From Lachnospiraceae bacterium (lineage in GTDB: Bacteria; Bacillota; Clostridia; Lachnospirales; Lachnospiraceae): a stretch of DNA of 6,739 bases. The stretch is taken from contig CAAGJU010000249.1 of the NCBI GenBank assembly GCA_900770225.1, positions 1 through 6,739 of the forward strand, read 5' to 3'. A program made the position numbers and the translations under genes. The notes beneath the pieces are model-generated. The model did no database searches and was not told the DNA's origin. It saw only the letters and a list, made by a program, of their open reading frames with translations. Below are positions 1 through 6,084 of this stretch, piece by piece (the stretch's first letter is position 1; every line of letters starts with the position of its first letter).

Positions 1-1
1 G

Positions 2-46
2 AACCTAAAACGGATCGAAACGCTCGAAAAAGGCAATAAGAGCTAA
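2..46 (+). CDS. C-terminal tail of an unidentified upstream gene (partial)
   Basis: The second forward frame is open from the window edge and ends at TAA 44-46, giving a short charged, helix-like tail (NLKRIETLEKGNKS). The other two forward frames close sooner or read less naturally. A strong intrinsic terminator follows 41 bases later at 88-124, which is where the end of a plus-strand gene would be expected. Nothing about function can be said from 14 codons, and the tail could also be non-coding. The support is the position of the terminator and the plausible composition only. Confidence 0.35.
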   Translation, partial: NLKRIETLEKGNKS

Positions 47-87
47 GGATAATCAGGCTTTATTGCGCTATTTCATGGAAATCTAAC

Positions 88-124
88 AAAAATCCCAGCC
101 GGAATGTTTCCAACTGGGATTTTT
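88..124 (+). terminator. Strong rho-independent terminator, potentially bidirectional
   Basis: AAAAATCCCAG (88-98) pairs perfectly with CTGGGATTTTT (114-124). Inside this 11-bp stem, past a 2x2 mismatch, GGAA (101-104) pairs with TTCC (108-111) around a 3-base loop. The stem ends in T5 on the plus strand and begins with A5, so it could stop transcription in either direction. It suits a gene ending at 46. Its right arm abuts the reading frame of the truncated glycosyltransferase, so transcription from the left would be blocked before that frame begins. Confidence 0.85.
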
Positions 125-1430
125 GGTCGTTGCGGTGCATTCAGAAGCTTACTTTATCAGCAAGCTCGCTGGAGCATCGTTTATTTCCTGCGATTCCTTT
201 CTTCCTGCTCTGAAGGAGCAGGAAGCTTCTGCTCTCAAACACATATCGGCGACAGAGATGACGATAAAGGATATTCGCATCACGGTCCGGATGAATGACT
301 TTCTTGCTCAGGAATTCAAGACGTTCCAACCAGATGTTGTATTCACGGATTCCGTCTGTTTCTGGGGCAAACTGAATGCCCTTAAACATAATGTTCCAAT
401 GGTAGTTTCTACCAGCACATTCGCATTCAATCAGCTTTCTTCGCAATACATGAAGAATTCGCCAAGGGAACTGGCAGATCTGATTTTCGGGCTCCCAAAA
501 ATTGCGAAAGAGCTGAAAAAGCTTGAACCATATGGCTATCACGTAAAGAATGCTTTATCCCTTGTTCAAAGCGATAACAGGACTGACTCGATCGTCTATA
601 CCTCGAAACGTTTCCAGCCTTATGGAGACAGCTTTTCTGATCATTATGCATTTGTAGGTCCCTCTTTATTTCCTCGCCCGAGACAGAAAGAAGAGAAGAC
701 CAGACCTCTTGTATACATATCGATGGGAACCGTCATTAATGACAGACCTGATTTCTACCGCAGATGCATCGAAGCATTAGCAACCATGAACGTAGAAGTT
801 ATTCTTTCCTGCGGAACGTCTATGGATCCTGCGTCTTTCGGCACGCTGCCGGCAAATATTCATGTATATCCAACCGTAGATCAGCTCGATGTTCTTTCGA
901 AAGCAGATGTCTTTCTTACGCACTGCGGCATGAACAGCGTTTCTGAAAGTCTGTACATGGCGGTGCCAATGATATTGGATCCCAAGACAAACGAACAGCA
1001 CGCAGTCGCACGAAGAGCGATGGAAATGAATACAGGCATCATCCTCAAAGATGAATCTGTAAATGGCATCCGGGCAGCAGTACAGGAAGTGCTGAATCAT
1101 CTCTGCTATCAGTCAGCCGCAGCTGCCTGCAGCGAAGACCTCCGTTCCTGCTGCGGCCCGGCTGGGGCAGCTGAATACATCGAAAACGCCCCGCATCCTT
1201 CTAATGGAGTGGATGTGATCGAGGAAATAAACAAGAACAATCGAAAGTTTCTGAAGACATACTGGATCATCGCAATTGCATGTTTGATTCTTGCCGGATC
1301 CCTTTTCGACAGGCAAAGCATCTGGATGATCGGTGCAACATCAGGAATTTTGTCTCCGGTTTTCAGCAGACTTCATCAAAAGAAACAGTATGATGCCATT
1401 ATCTCAGAATTACAAAACCGGCAGAAATAA
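123..1430 (+). pseudogene. MGT-family (macrolide-type) glycosyltransferase, 5'-truncated, with C-terminal membrane segments
   Basis: This is a GT-B fold, UDP-sugar-dependent glycosyltransferase of the MGT/YjiC type (GT1), which would attach a sugar to a small hydrophobic acceptor. The donor-binding signature is clear: HCGMNS (about residues 267-272), E275, and P282 through the NEQ at 290-292, preceded by a YISMGT strand near residue 200. Family members open with a beta strand and a glycine-rich loop of the kind 'N.P..GH..P' followed by a helix. That stretch of roughly 30 residues is missing. The frame is open upstream only to a stop at 84-86, with no ATG, no Shine-Dalgarno and a terminator across its start; the nominal start is TTG 123. 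After the catalytic domain it continues with two hydrophobic segments (about 380-395 and 400-414) and a charged tail. The remaining roughly 400 codons carry no stop, so decay looks recent, or an unusual start is used. The glycosyltransferase family call is firm; the pseudogene status is inference. Confidence 0.72.
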
Positions 1431-1472
1431 CTGCATATCGATGTGCAATCAGAATCATCTGAATCCATGAAC

Positions 1473-1511
1473 AAAAAGACTCCTGCACGATGAACATTTT
1501 CGCAGGAGTCT
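1473..1511 (-). terminator. Rho-independent terminator of the regulator/DUF1801/GNAT operon
   Basis: AGACTCCTGC (1477-1486) pairs perfectly with GCAGGAGTCT (1502-1511) around a 15-base loop. On the minus strand the stem is followed at once by TTTTT (complement of the A-run 1473-1477), which makes it a terminator for the minus-strand GNAT gene whose stop lies 14 bases upstream. On the plus strand no T-run follows the stem, so it would act at best as a weak stop for the convergent glycosyltransferase frame. Confidence 0.82.
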
Positions 1512-1525
1512 AATAGCTCAGATTT

Positions 1526-2080
1526 CTATCCCATCCTCTTTTCAAAGCGGAACAATCCTTCCGGAAACTGAGAATCCGTATCCTCTTGAGCCTCGGGCGC
1601 ATCATCAGGAAATGGATGATGTCGGTTGAAGTACTCGACGATATGGAAGCCGCAGGTGTTGACGTAGAAATGCACATTTCTCTGCTCAAAATAGGGCGTA
1701 ATCGTTTCCCATACCTTTACTTCCGGATACATTTTCTCAATCGCCAGCCAGGCTGCGTGACCGATGCCCTTACTGTGGGAGTGCGGCGAAACAAACAGCA
1801 GATCCAGATCTCCATGATCCCCATCCACCTGAACAACAACGCCGCCAACCGGCCTGCCATCCAGCATGATGCGATAAGCCGTGCCAGTATCGATCGATTC
1901 TTCGATCGTTCTGCGGGAGATGATCTGTCCCGGTTCCTCAAAATGCTTGTCCCTCAGTCCGAATTCTTCCAAAGCGCCGTAATTGAACGCTTCCTGATTG
2001 TCCTTGATGAACTGTTCGCGATCCGATGGATCCAGCGGCCGCAATTCAACCGTTTCATCTCTTTTTACTGTATCTTCCAT
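1526..2080 (-). CDS. GNAT-family N-acetyltransferase
   Basis: A cytoplasmic acetyl-CoA-dependent N-acetyltransferase of the GNAT superfamily, 184 residues and apparently complete; its substrate cannot be read from the sequence. The acetyl-CoA pyrophosphate loop (motif A) is seen as a strand LDLLFVSP (93-100) followed by SKGIG (103-107, matching the family's R/Q-x-x-G-x-G/A with a relaxed first position) and a helix. The motif B region is FYVNTCGFHIVEYF (138-151), the usual strand and helix near the C-terminus. The ATG at 2080 is backed by AAGGAG at 2092-2087 with a 6-base spacer. The stop of the decayed GNAT upstream overlaps this ribosome site, so the two genes were translationally close. 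It is last in a minus-strand unit that begins with the PucR-type regulator and ends at the hairpin 1477-1511. An antisense open frame covers the gene but shows no family features. Confidence 0.88.
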   Translation of the reverse strand: MEDTVKRDETVELRPLDPSDREQFIKDNQEAFNYGALEEFGLRDKHFEEPGQIISRRTIEESIDTGTAYRIMLDGRPVGGVVVQVDGDHGDLDLLFVSPHSHSKGIGHAAWLAIEKMYPEVKVWETITPYFEQRNVHFYVNTCGFHIVEYFNRHHPFPDDAPEAQEDTDSQFPEGLFRFEKRMG

Positions 2081-2086
2081 TTGTGT

Positions 2087-2092
2087 CTCCTT
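2087..2092 (-). promoter_or_regulatory. Shine-Dalgarno of the intact GNAT gene, overlapping the pseudogene's stop codon
   Basis: On the minus strand AAGGAG is followed by six bases (ACACAA) and the ATG at 2080. The TAA (2093-2091) that ends the reconstructed C-terminal frame of the neighbouring GNAT pseudogene overlaps this site. Such an arrangement is typical of translationally coupled genes, which supports the two GNATs having been expressed together before the first decayed. Confidence 0.75.
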
Positions 2093-2458
2093 ATCGTTCG
2101 CTGTGCTGCAGTTTCTTCTCCGCCAGAATCAGGTTTTCACCCTTAGTCGCGGTTGTTTCCTTGATCGGGATGAAACCATTCTTCCTCCAACCAATCCAGA
2201 ACATCTTGGATGATGGCGGATCCAATTCCCAGTTTCTGATAATTGACATTCATCATGAAGAATCCGACATAGTGTTTGTGTTCCATCGGAACATTGGGAG
2301 AAGTACTGTATATCTTTACGGTTATCTTCCTTTGTGATCATCGGCGGACAATAGGCTTAGTACAGCGAATTGCCCTGACAAAGATCATATACCGCATCGA
2401 CGTCTTCTTCACCCAGCCTTCTGACCCGATCGGACTTTGAAAGATCATGGATATCCAT
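2091..2458 (-). pseudogene. Decayed GNAT-family acetyltransferase
   Basis: A GNAT acetyltransferase can be read across all three minus-strand frames. From ATG 2458 (GGAG seven bases upstream) the frame gives 33 sensible residues, ending in GNSLY, then TAA at 2357-2359 where family members continue 'YY.YCPP'; AYCPPMITKED follows in frame. Two inferred single-base deletions near 2308-2320 then restore TVL and PNVPMEHKHYVGFFMMN in the other frames. YVGFF joins directly to MMNVNYQKLGIGSAIIQ, so the central strands usual for the family appear deleted. LGIGSA is the acetyl-CoA loop. After DVLDWLEE the frame shifts again into NGFIPIKETTATKGENLIL and ends at TAA 2093-2091; about 30 residues expected between these parts are absent. 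About 120 codons remain of a family usually 160-180 long. It cannot give a working enzyme. It sits 20 bases after the DUF1801 gene and 10 bases before the intact GNAT. Confidence 0.82.
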
Positions 2459-2478
2459 GTTAACGCTCCGGCTGCTTT

Positions 2479-2895
2479 TCAGGCATGATTGCCCGTCTCA
2501 CTGCACCAGATGGCAATCCGCTTGATCAGATCACAGGGAAGATGATCGCTGTAGGGAATCTGAATCGCCCCCTTGCTGTAATGGAATCCATATTGATCCA
2601 GCTGGCTGGAGAAATGTTCCACAGCATCCGGTCCCGGATAGAGACCGATATGTTTTTTCTGTGCCGCAAAGTGAATGATGTTGTGCCCGTCCCAGTACGT
2701 CGGCATACTCCAGGAAATCTTCTCCGTCGCATGCGGAAGAGCTTCTTTCAGACAGTTACGAACGATCGTCAGCTGCTTGCGGACAGGCTCATCAAATTCC
2801 ATGATGTATTCGTCAATATCTGCTGGCTTATTACCGCAGAAATGGGACTGATTTTCTTTTGCAAAGATACGCTTGCACTTGGGACACTGCCACAT
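2479..2895 (-). CDS. DUF1801-domain protein with N-terminal zinc ribbon
   Basis: A small soluble protein of 138 residues. Residues 1-21 hold a compact metal-site pattern, C4-x2-C7 with H18-x-C20, which looks like a short zinc ribbon. From about 24 to 134 it matches the DUF1801 (YdhG-like) fold, with EALPHATEKISWSMPTYW (51-68), then IIHFAAQKKHIGLYPGPD and the late KGAIQIPYSD strand typical of the family. No biochemical role is established for DUF1801, and I assign none. An in-frame start 14 codons earlier exists, but ATG 2895 is preferred: AAGGAG lies at 2907-2902 with a 6-base spacer, and the zinc ribbon begins right after it. The preceding regulator stops 16 bases upstream, so it is probably cotranscribed with the regulator and the GNAT genes. 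The match to the domain family is firm; any link to the regulator's targets is speculative. Confidence 0.88.
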   Translation of the reverse strand: MWQCPKCKRIFAKENQSHFCGNKPADIDEYIMEFDEPVRKQLTIVRNCLKEALPHATEKISWSMPTYWDGHNIIHFAAQKKHIGLYPGPDAVEHFSSQLDQYGFHYSKGAIQIPYSDHLPCDLIKRIAIWCSETGNHA

Positions 2896-2911
2896 GGTAT
2901 TCTCCTTCGCC

Positions 2912-4000
2912 TTATTTCTTCTTCTCTCTCTCAGCAATCATGCAGGAAAGAAACAGCTCTTCACGTTTCTCTTCCACATCGATGGAAAACAGCTTCTGAA
3001 GCTGTCCAATCCGATATTTGATCGTATTGAGATGAAGATTCATCATCTGCGCCGTCCTCTGCTTGTTTTCGCCGCATCTCAGATAATTGACCAGCGTCTT
3101 ATAATATTGCGTCTGATAAATTTCATCATAGCGGATGCACTCTCTGACCTCCGGCGCAATCAGACATGTCAGATCCGTTTCCTTCTGCAGTAAGTCGCAA
3201 ACATAATCACTGAGTCCATTGGAAGGATGATCGGCCAGATATTTTGCCTGCATCCCATAATAAGGAATCAGGGAAATCTCCTCAAACGGAAAGGATGATC
3301 CCATTACCGGAAACATATGCTTCACAAGATCCACCTTATGTGTCTTTGACGAAAGAAAGTACAGCGCATCCTCGTGCATCACGGGAAGAAGTCTTTCATC
3401 CACTTCATTCATATACGAAATACAGCCAAGCAGAAAATCAGTATGTTCATTGGCAACACAATGGACCTGATACGGCGGCAGAAGATCCCAATCCGGCCCA
3501 TTGAGAACAGCGGCCGAAGCATCCTTGTCTTTGTTGGCGAGCAGATTTTCAAACGCCTGATGAAAGGCTCCGAAATTCGGACTGCCCTCCCCAGTTCGAA
3601 GATAGACACTCAGCCCTGCACTGACCTGTTCAATTACCGAAGAAGCGATCTCCTGCTGTGGGAAAAATGTCGCCCTTCCGACTACATTTCCCCGATCCAG
3701 CACATCGATAATGATCACATCATTGTTCAGCAGATCATCGAAAAAGCGCGATGGCGAAGAATGAATATCACCGATGAAGACATGGAACTTCTCCCATCGA
3801 TGAAGAGAATCCATCAAGGACGTATTCTTAACGAACTGATTGTAAATGCTCATGGCGTCCGGGTGATGAGAGACGGCGCGCAGATGATACCATGCGTCCA
3901 TAACCCAGAAGGGACACGAAATCTGTTTCGCCGCATCATCGACGAATTCCTGCAGCGTACGGCACTTCAATATGACATTTAGAAGCTGATCATTTTCCAT
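2912..4000 (-). CDS. PucR/CdaR-type transcriptional regulator
   Basis: A cytoplasmic DNA-binding regulator of 362 residues. The C-terminal 60 residues carry the PucR-type helix-turn-helix (PF13556-like): YYKTLVNYLRCGEN (299-312), then RTAQMMNLHLNTIKYRIGQL (315-334), where a conserved H-x-N-T-I-x-Y-R-I core marks the recognition helix. The preceding roughly 290 residues form a sensor region with no motif I can name; its opening (QLLNVILKC, ISCPFWVMDAWYHL) resembles the GAF/PAS-like sensor ends of related regulators. No membrane segment is visible. ATG 4000 is chosen because the protein-like sequence begins there, but no clear Shine-Dalgarno precedes it. A TTG at 4039 with GGGAAG upstream is an alternative, and the open frame extends back through the terminator of the flavoprotein gene, which argues against any earlier start. 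It heads the minus-strand operon with DUF1801 and GNAT. Family members often control adjacent catabolic or transport genes, so the upstream gltS/flavoprotein cluster is a plausible target; this is inference. Confidence 0.87.
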   Translation of the reverse strand: MENDQLLNVILKCRTLQEFVDDAAKQISCPFWVMDAWYHLRAVSHHPDAMSIYNQFVKNTSLMDSLHRWEKFHVFIGDIHSSPSRFFDDLLNNDVIIIDVLDRGNVVGRATFFPQQEIASSVIEQVSAGLSVYLRTGEGSPNFGAFHQAFENLLANKDKDASAAVLNGPDWDLLPPYQVHCVANEHTDFLLGCISYMNEVDERLLPVMHEDALYFLSSKTHKVDLVKHMFPVMGSSFPFEEISLIPYYGMQAKYLADHPSNGLSDYVCDLLQKETDLTCLIAPEVRECIRYDEIYQTQYYKTLVNYLRCGENKQRTAQMMNLHLNTIKYRIGQLQKLFSIDVEEKREELFLSCMIAEREKKK

Positions 4001-4053
4001 GGCTTCATTGTAATTGCGATCGATATTCTTTTTCCACAATATGTCTTCCCGCG

Positions 4054-4081
4054 AAAAAGAAAAGTCAGGATTTCTCCTGAC
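4054..4081 (-). terminator. Rho-independent terminator of the flavoprotein gene
   Basis: On the minus strand GTCAGGA (4081-4075), a GAAA tetraloop (4074-4071) and TCCTGAC (4070-4064) form a perfect 7-bp stem, followed by TTTTCTTTTT (4063-4054). It begins 15 bases after the flavoprotein stop at 4097. This is a textbook intrinsic terminator with a stable GNRA-type loop. It separates the gltS/flavoprotein unit from the regulator unit, and it lies inside the 5' extension of the regulator frame. Confidence 0.93.
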
Positions 4082-4096
4082 CCTTCCATGAATCAA

Positions 4097-6007
4097 TTAC
4101 TTTGCGGCGTAAGCTGCAGCTTCTTCGCCGCAGATTCTGCCTCCGGTGAGAGCGGACATCATCGTGACACCCTCAACCAGCGGATATGAATTGTTATAGA
4201 TCTCCGCAACATCGTTTCCAGCCGCATACAGACCGCCGATGACGGTTCCATCTTCCTTGATGACCTGAAGATTGGAATTGACCAGAACGCCGCCGATGCC
4301 GCCAAGCGATACCGGTCTTGCCTTGACTGCATACAATGTTCCGCTGCCCAGTGCCTTCAGATACTTGCTGTCCTTGCCATAGACCTCATCCTTGCCCTCG
4401 GCGCAGTATTCGTCATACTTTGCCAGTGTTGCGGCGAGCGTATCCGGATCAACACCCATATTCTGCGCAAGTTCCTGTACATTGGAGCCCTTGAAGACGA
4501 TACCTTTTTCGACGCCATCTTCCAGAGCAGCCTTGAACTCGGTCCACGGTTGATCAATCGAGAACATCGGAATCGTCGGCTCATAGGCAACCGCCGTATC
4601 AACGCCAAGTGCCTGCGCACCGCCTTCTGCCACCGCATTAACCATATCTTCCGACATGATGGAGAAGAAGTATTCGCCCTGTGTCGCCGCTGCGTTGGAG
4701 CTGAGCGCCGTATCGTAGTTCAGATCCTCCGGGCAGAAGCGGGAACCTCTCTGGTTGACCCATACCGATGTTGCAAGATAGATTGCCTTGGCAATTTCAT
4801 CCTTGCCCTGTCCCGTCTGGATTCCGGAATAGGAAGTGACGCCATGGAACTGCTGAATCGTCTTTCCAACTCCAGCACCGATCGCCTGCGACATTGAAGC
4901 ACCGTCGCCTGTCTGCGTACCAGTCGTGAATGTCTCCAGCGGGAAGCCAACCTTCTCTTCCACCATTTCCGCATTTGCGCCGAAGCCGCCTGTACCAAGC
5001 ACAACGGCATCGCAGCTGATGTCATAGGTCGTACCATCTTTGGCTACTGCGGTTACACCGGTGATCTTTCCATCTTCCGCATGAAGTTCCGTTGCCGGCG
5101 TTTCCAGATACAGCTGTCCGCCCGCTTCCTCAAACTTCTTCTCAAGCGTCTCATAATAGCCGAGCTTATTGTCCTGATCCGCATAGATGTGATAGGTCGG
5201 GAAGCCATCCGCATGCGCCGCCTGTTCTGTACCGACAAAGGTAAACTCCATACCGTTGTCTTCCAGCCAGTCAATGGTCTCACCCGAACGCGACGCAAGA
5301 TTGTAGAACAGCTGTCCATCATCCATCCAGGCGTTGTAGCTCTGCCAGTAATTGAGAACATCGTTGACCGTAAACGTCCCGGCAACACCCGCAGCCTGCT
5401 GATCGCGGGAGTCGATGCCCATCGGACCTCCGGCAATAATCGAAACGCCGCCGATCGAAGCGGCCTTCTCCAGAAGAATAACCTTGGCACCTGCCTGCTG
5501 CGCCGTCAGAGCTGCCGACATGCCTGTTGCGCCGGCGCCGACGACAACAACATCCGCGTCCAGATGAACGGTTTCCGTAGATGCGGATGTTTCTGCGGAA
5601 GATGTCTGTGCAGCCATGGCATCCGGATCGCCGCCCGCATCCTTGATCGCATTGGAAACTGCGAGCTTGATCGCATCCGATGTAACGGTAGCGCCTGTTA
5701 CGCCATCGACATTAACGCTGTTGGCAGCGACGATAGCCGCCGGCACGTCCGTCAGAGCAGCGCCAGCAACTTCCTTCGTCTCCTCCTGCTTTGTGACTTC
5801 GACCTTGGTAATCTTTCCGCCTGCAATCGTAGTTTCTACGGTAATATCAGCGTTTCTTCCCTGTACAGTCTCGGAATAGGTTCCATCCTTCATTCCGCTT
5901 TCTGCACTTGCCGAAGCTGAAGCCGAAGCATTTCCAGAAGCACAGCCGGCCAGAGCCAGTGTGCAGGCAGCAGCCAGTGCCGCCTTCTTCAATACATCTC
6001 GTTTCAT
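4097..6007 (-). CDS. Extracytoplasmic flavinylated FAD-dependent reductase lipoprotein (FMN_bind + FAD_binding_2), acceptor unknown
   Basis: A 636-residue reductase of the fumarate/urocanate-reductase superfamily, predicted to be lipid-anchored outside the membrane. ATG 6007 is chosen: GAGGA-type ribosome site just upstream, then signal peptide MKRDVLKKAALAAAC and lipobox LAGC with acylated Cys22; starting earlier would bury the signal. A Ser/Ala linker (23-37) leads to an FMN_bind domain (about 38-124) ending in DGVTGATVTS (101-110), the ApbE flavinylation motif; T107 would carry FMN. A second low-complexity linker precedes the FAD domain: VVVVGAGATG (153-162) with E180 closing the dinucleotide fold, and a C-terminal flavin segment (GGLYAAGND 591-599 to TGGRICGEEAA 621-631). 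Electrons would pass FMN to FAD to a small acceptor. At the aligned positions, the fumarate-reductase HHTMGG, ANRLGG and catalytic TTRD are SLGGIGG, NSYPLVEG and LNYD (Y431), so the substrate is probably not fumarate. It follows gltS and a small membrane gene and is closed by its own terminator. The family call is secure; the substrate is unassigned. Confidence 0.92.
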   Translation of the reverse strand: MKRDVLKKAALAAACTLALAGCASGNASASASASAESGMKDGTYSETVQGRNADITVETTIAGGKITKVEVTKQEETKEVAGAALTDVPAAIVAANSVNVDGVTGATVTSDAIKLAVSNAIKDAGGDPDAMAAQTSSAETSASTETVHLDADVVVVGAGATGMSAALTAQQAGAKVILLEKAASIGGVSIIAGGPMGIDSRDQQAAGVAGTFTVNDVLNYWQSYNAWMDDGQLFYNLASRSGETIDWLEDNGMEFTFVGTEQAAHADGFPTYHIYADQDNKLGYYETLEKKFEEAGGQLYLETPATELHAEDGKITGVTAVAKDGTTYDISCDAVVLGTGGFGANAEMVEEKVGFPLETFTTGTQTGDGASMSQAIGAGVGKTIQQFHGVTSYSGIQTGQGKDEIAKAIYLATSVWVNQRGSRFCPEDLNYDTALSSNAAATQGEYFFSIMSEDMVNAVAEGGAQALGVDTAVAYEPTIPMFSIDQPWTEFKAALEDGVEKGIVFKGSNVQELAQNMGVDPDTLAATLAKYDEYCAEGKDEVYGKDSKYLKALGSGTLYAVKARPVSLGGIGGVLVNSNLQVIKEDGTVIGGLYAAGNDVAEIYNNSYPLVEGVTMMSALTGGRICGEEAAAYAAK

Positions 6008-6035
6008 TCTTTCCTCTCCCCGTGTGTGCCCATAT

Positions 6036-6052
6036 GTTAGCTTATTAACAAG
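6036..6052. promoter_or_regulatory. AT-rich dyad ahead of the flavoprotein gene
   Basis: CTTATTAACAAG (6041-6052) is an imperfect palindrome centred on TTAA, with ten of twelve positions symmetric, and it overlaps a GTTA...TAAC repeat (6036-6049). It lies about 30-45 bases upstream of the ATG at 6007, in the 77-base gap after the small membrane gene. That is a position where an operator or internal promoter could sit. I could not match a convincing -35/-10 pair here, so the role is a guess. Confidence 0.25.
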
Positions 6053-6061
6053 CGAACCGTA

Positions 6062-6078
6062 TTGTCCGAAGAGGACAA
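6062..6078. other. Small intergenic hairpin between the DUF4234-like gene and the flavoprotein gene
   Basis: TTGTCC (6062-6067) and GGACAA (6073-6078) form a perfect 6-bp stem with a 5-base loop, starting 6 bases after the upstream stop. Neither strand has a T-run on the 3' side, so it is not a normal terminator. It could be an mRNA processing or stability element that sets the flavoprotein's level relative to its upstream neighbours, or a chance structure. Confidence 0.3.
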
Positions 6079-6084
6079 AAATGA

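Noticed and set aside
1891..1908. CGATCGA-TTCT-TCGATCG inverted repeat
   Set aside because: It falls inside the GNAT coding sequence and is explained by codons for a normal protein stretch (TIEESID); no flanking T-run or operator context.
1586..2146. Long plus-strand open frame (about 186 codons) opposite the GNAT gene
   Set aside because: It lies antisense to a well-supported acetyltransferase gene, has no ribosome site, and its translation shows no family motif; it reflects codon bias of the minus-strand gene.
2447..2458. Perfect 12-base palindrome ATGGATATCCAT at the pseudogene start
   Set aside because: It arises from the first four codons of the pseudogene (ATG GAT ATC CAT); nothing else supports a regulatory role.
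3374..3982. Plus-strand open frame opposite the PucR-type regulator
   Set aside because: It is antisense to a confident regulator gene and has no Shine-Dalgarno and no motif.
4001..4090. Possible regulator promoter (CTGACT near 4080-4075 with CATATT downstream)
   Set aside because: Both hexamers are weak, the spacing (about 19 bases) is poor, and the -35 overlaps the terminator stem; not strong enough to list.
5081..5920. Long plus-strand open frame (about 279 codons) opposite the flavoprotein gene
   Set aside because: It is fully antisense to a motif-rich flavoprotein; its product is Arg/Cys-rich with no recognisable domain, as expected of a shadow frame in a GC-biased gene.
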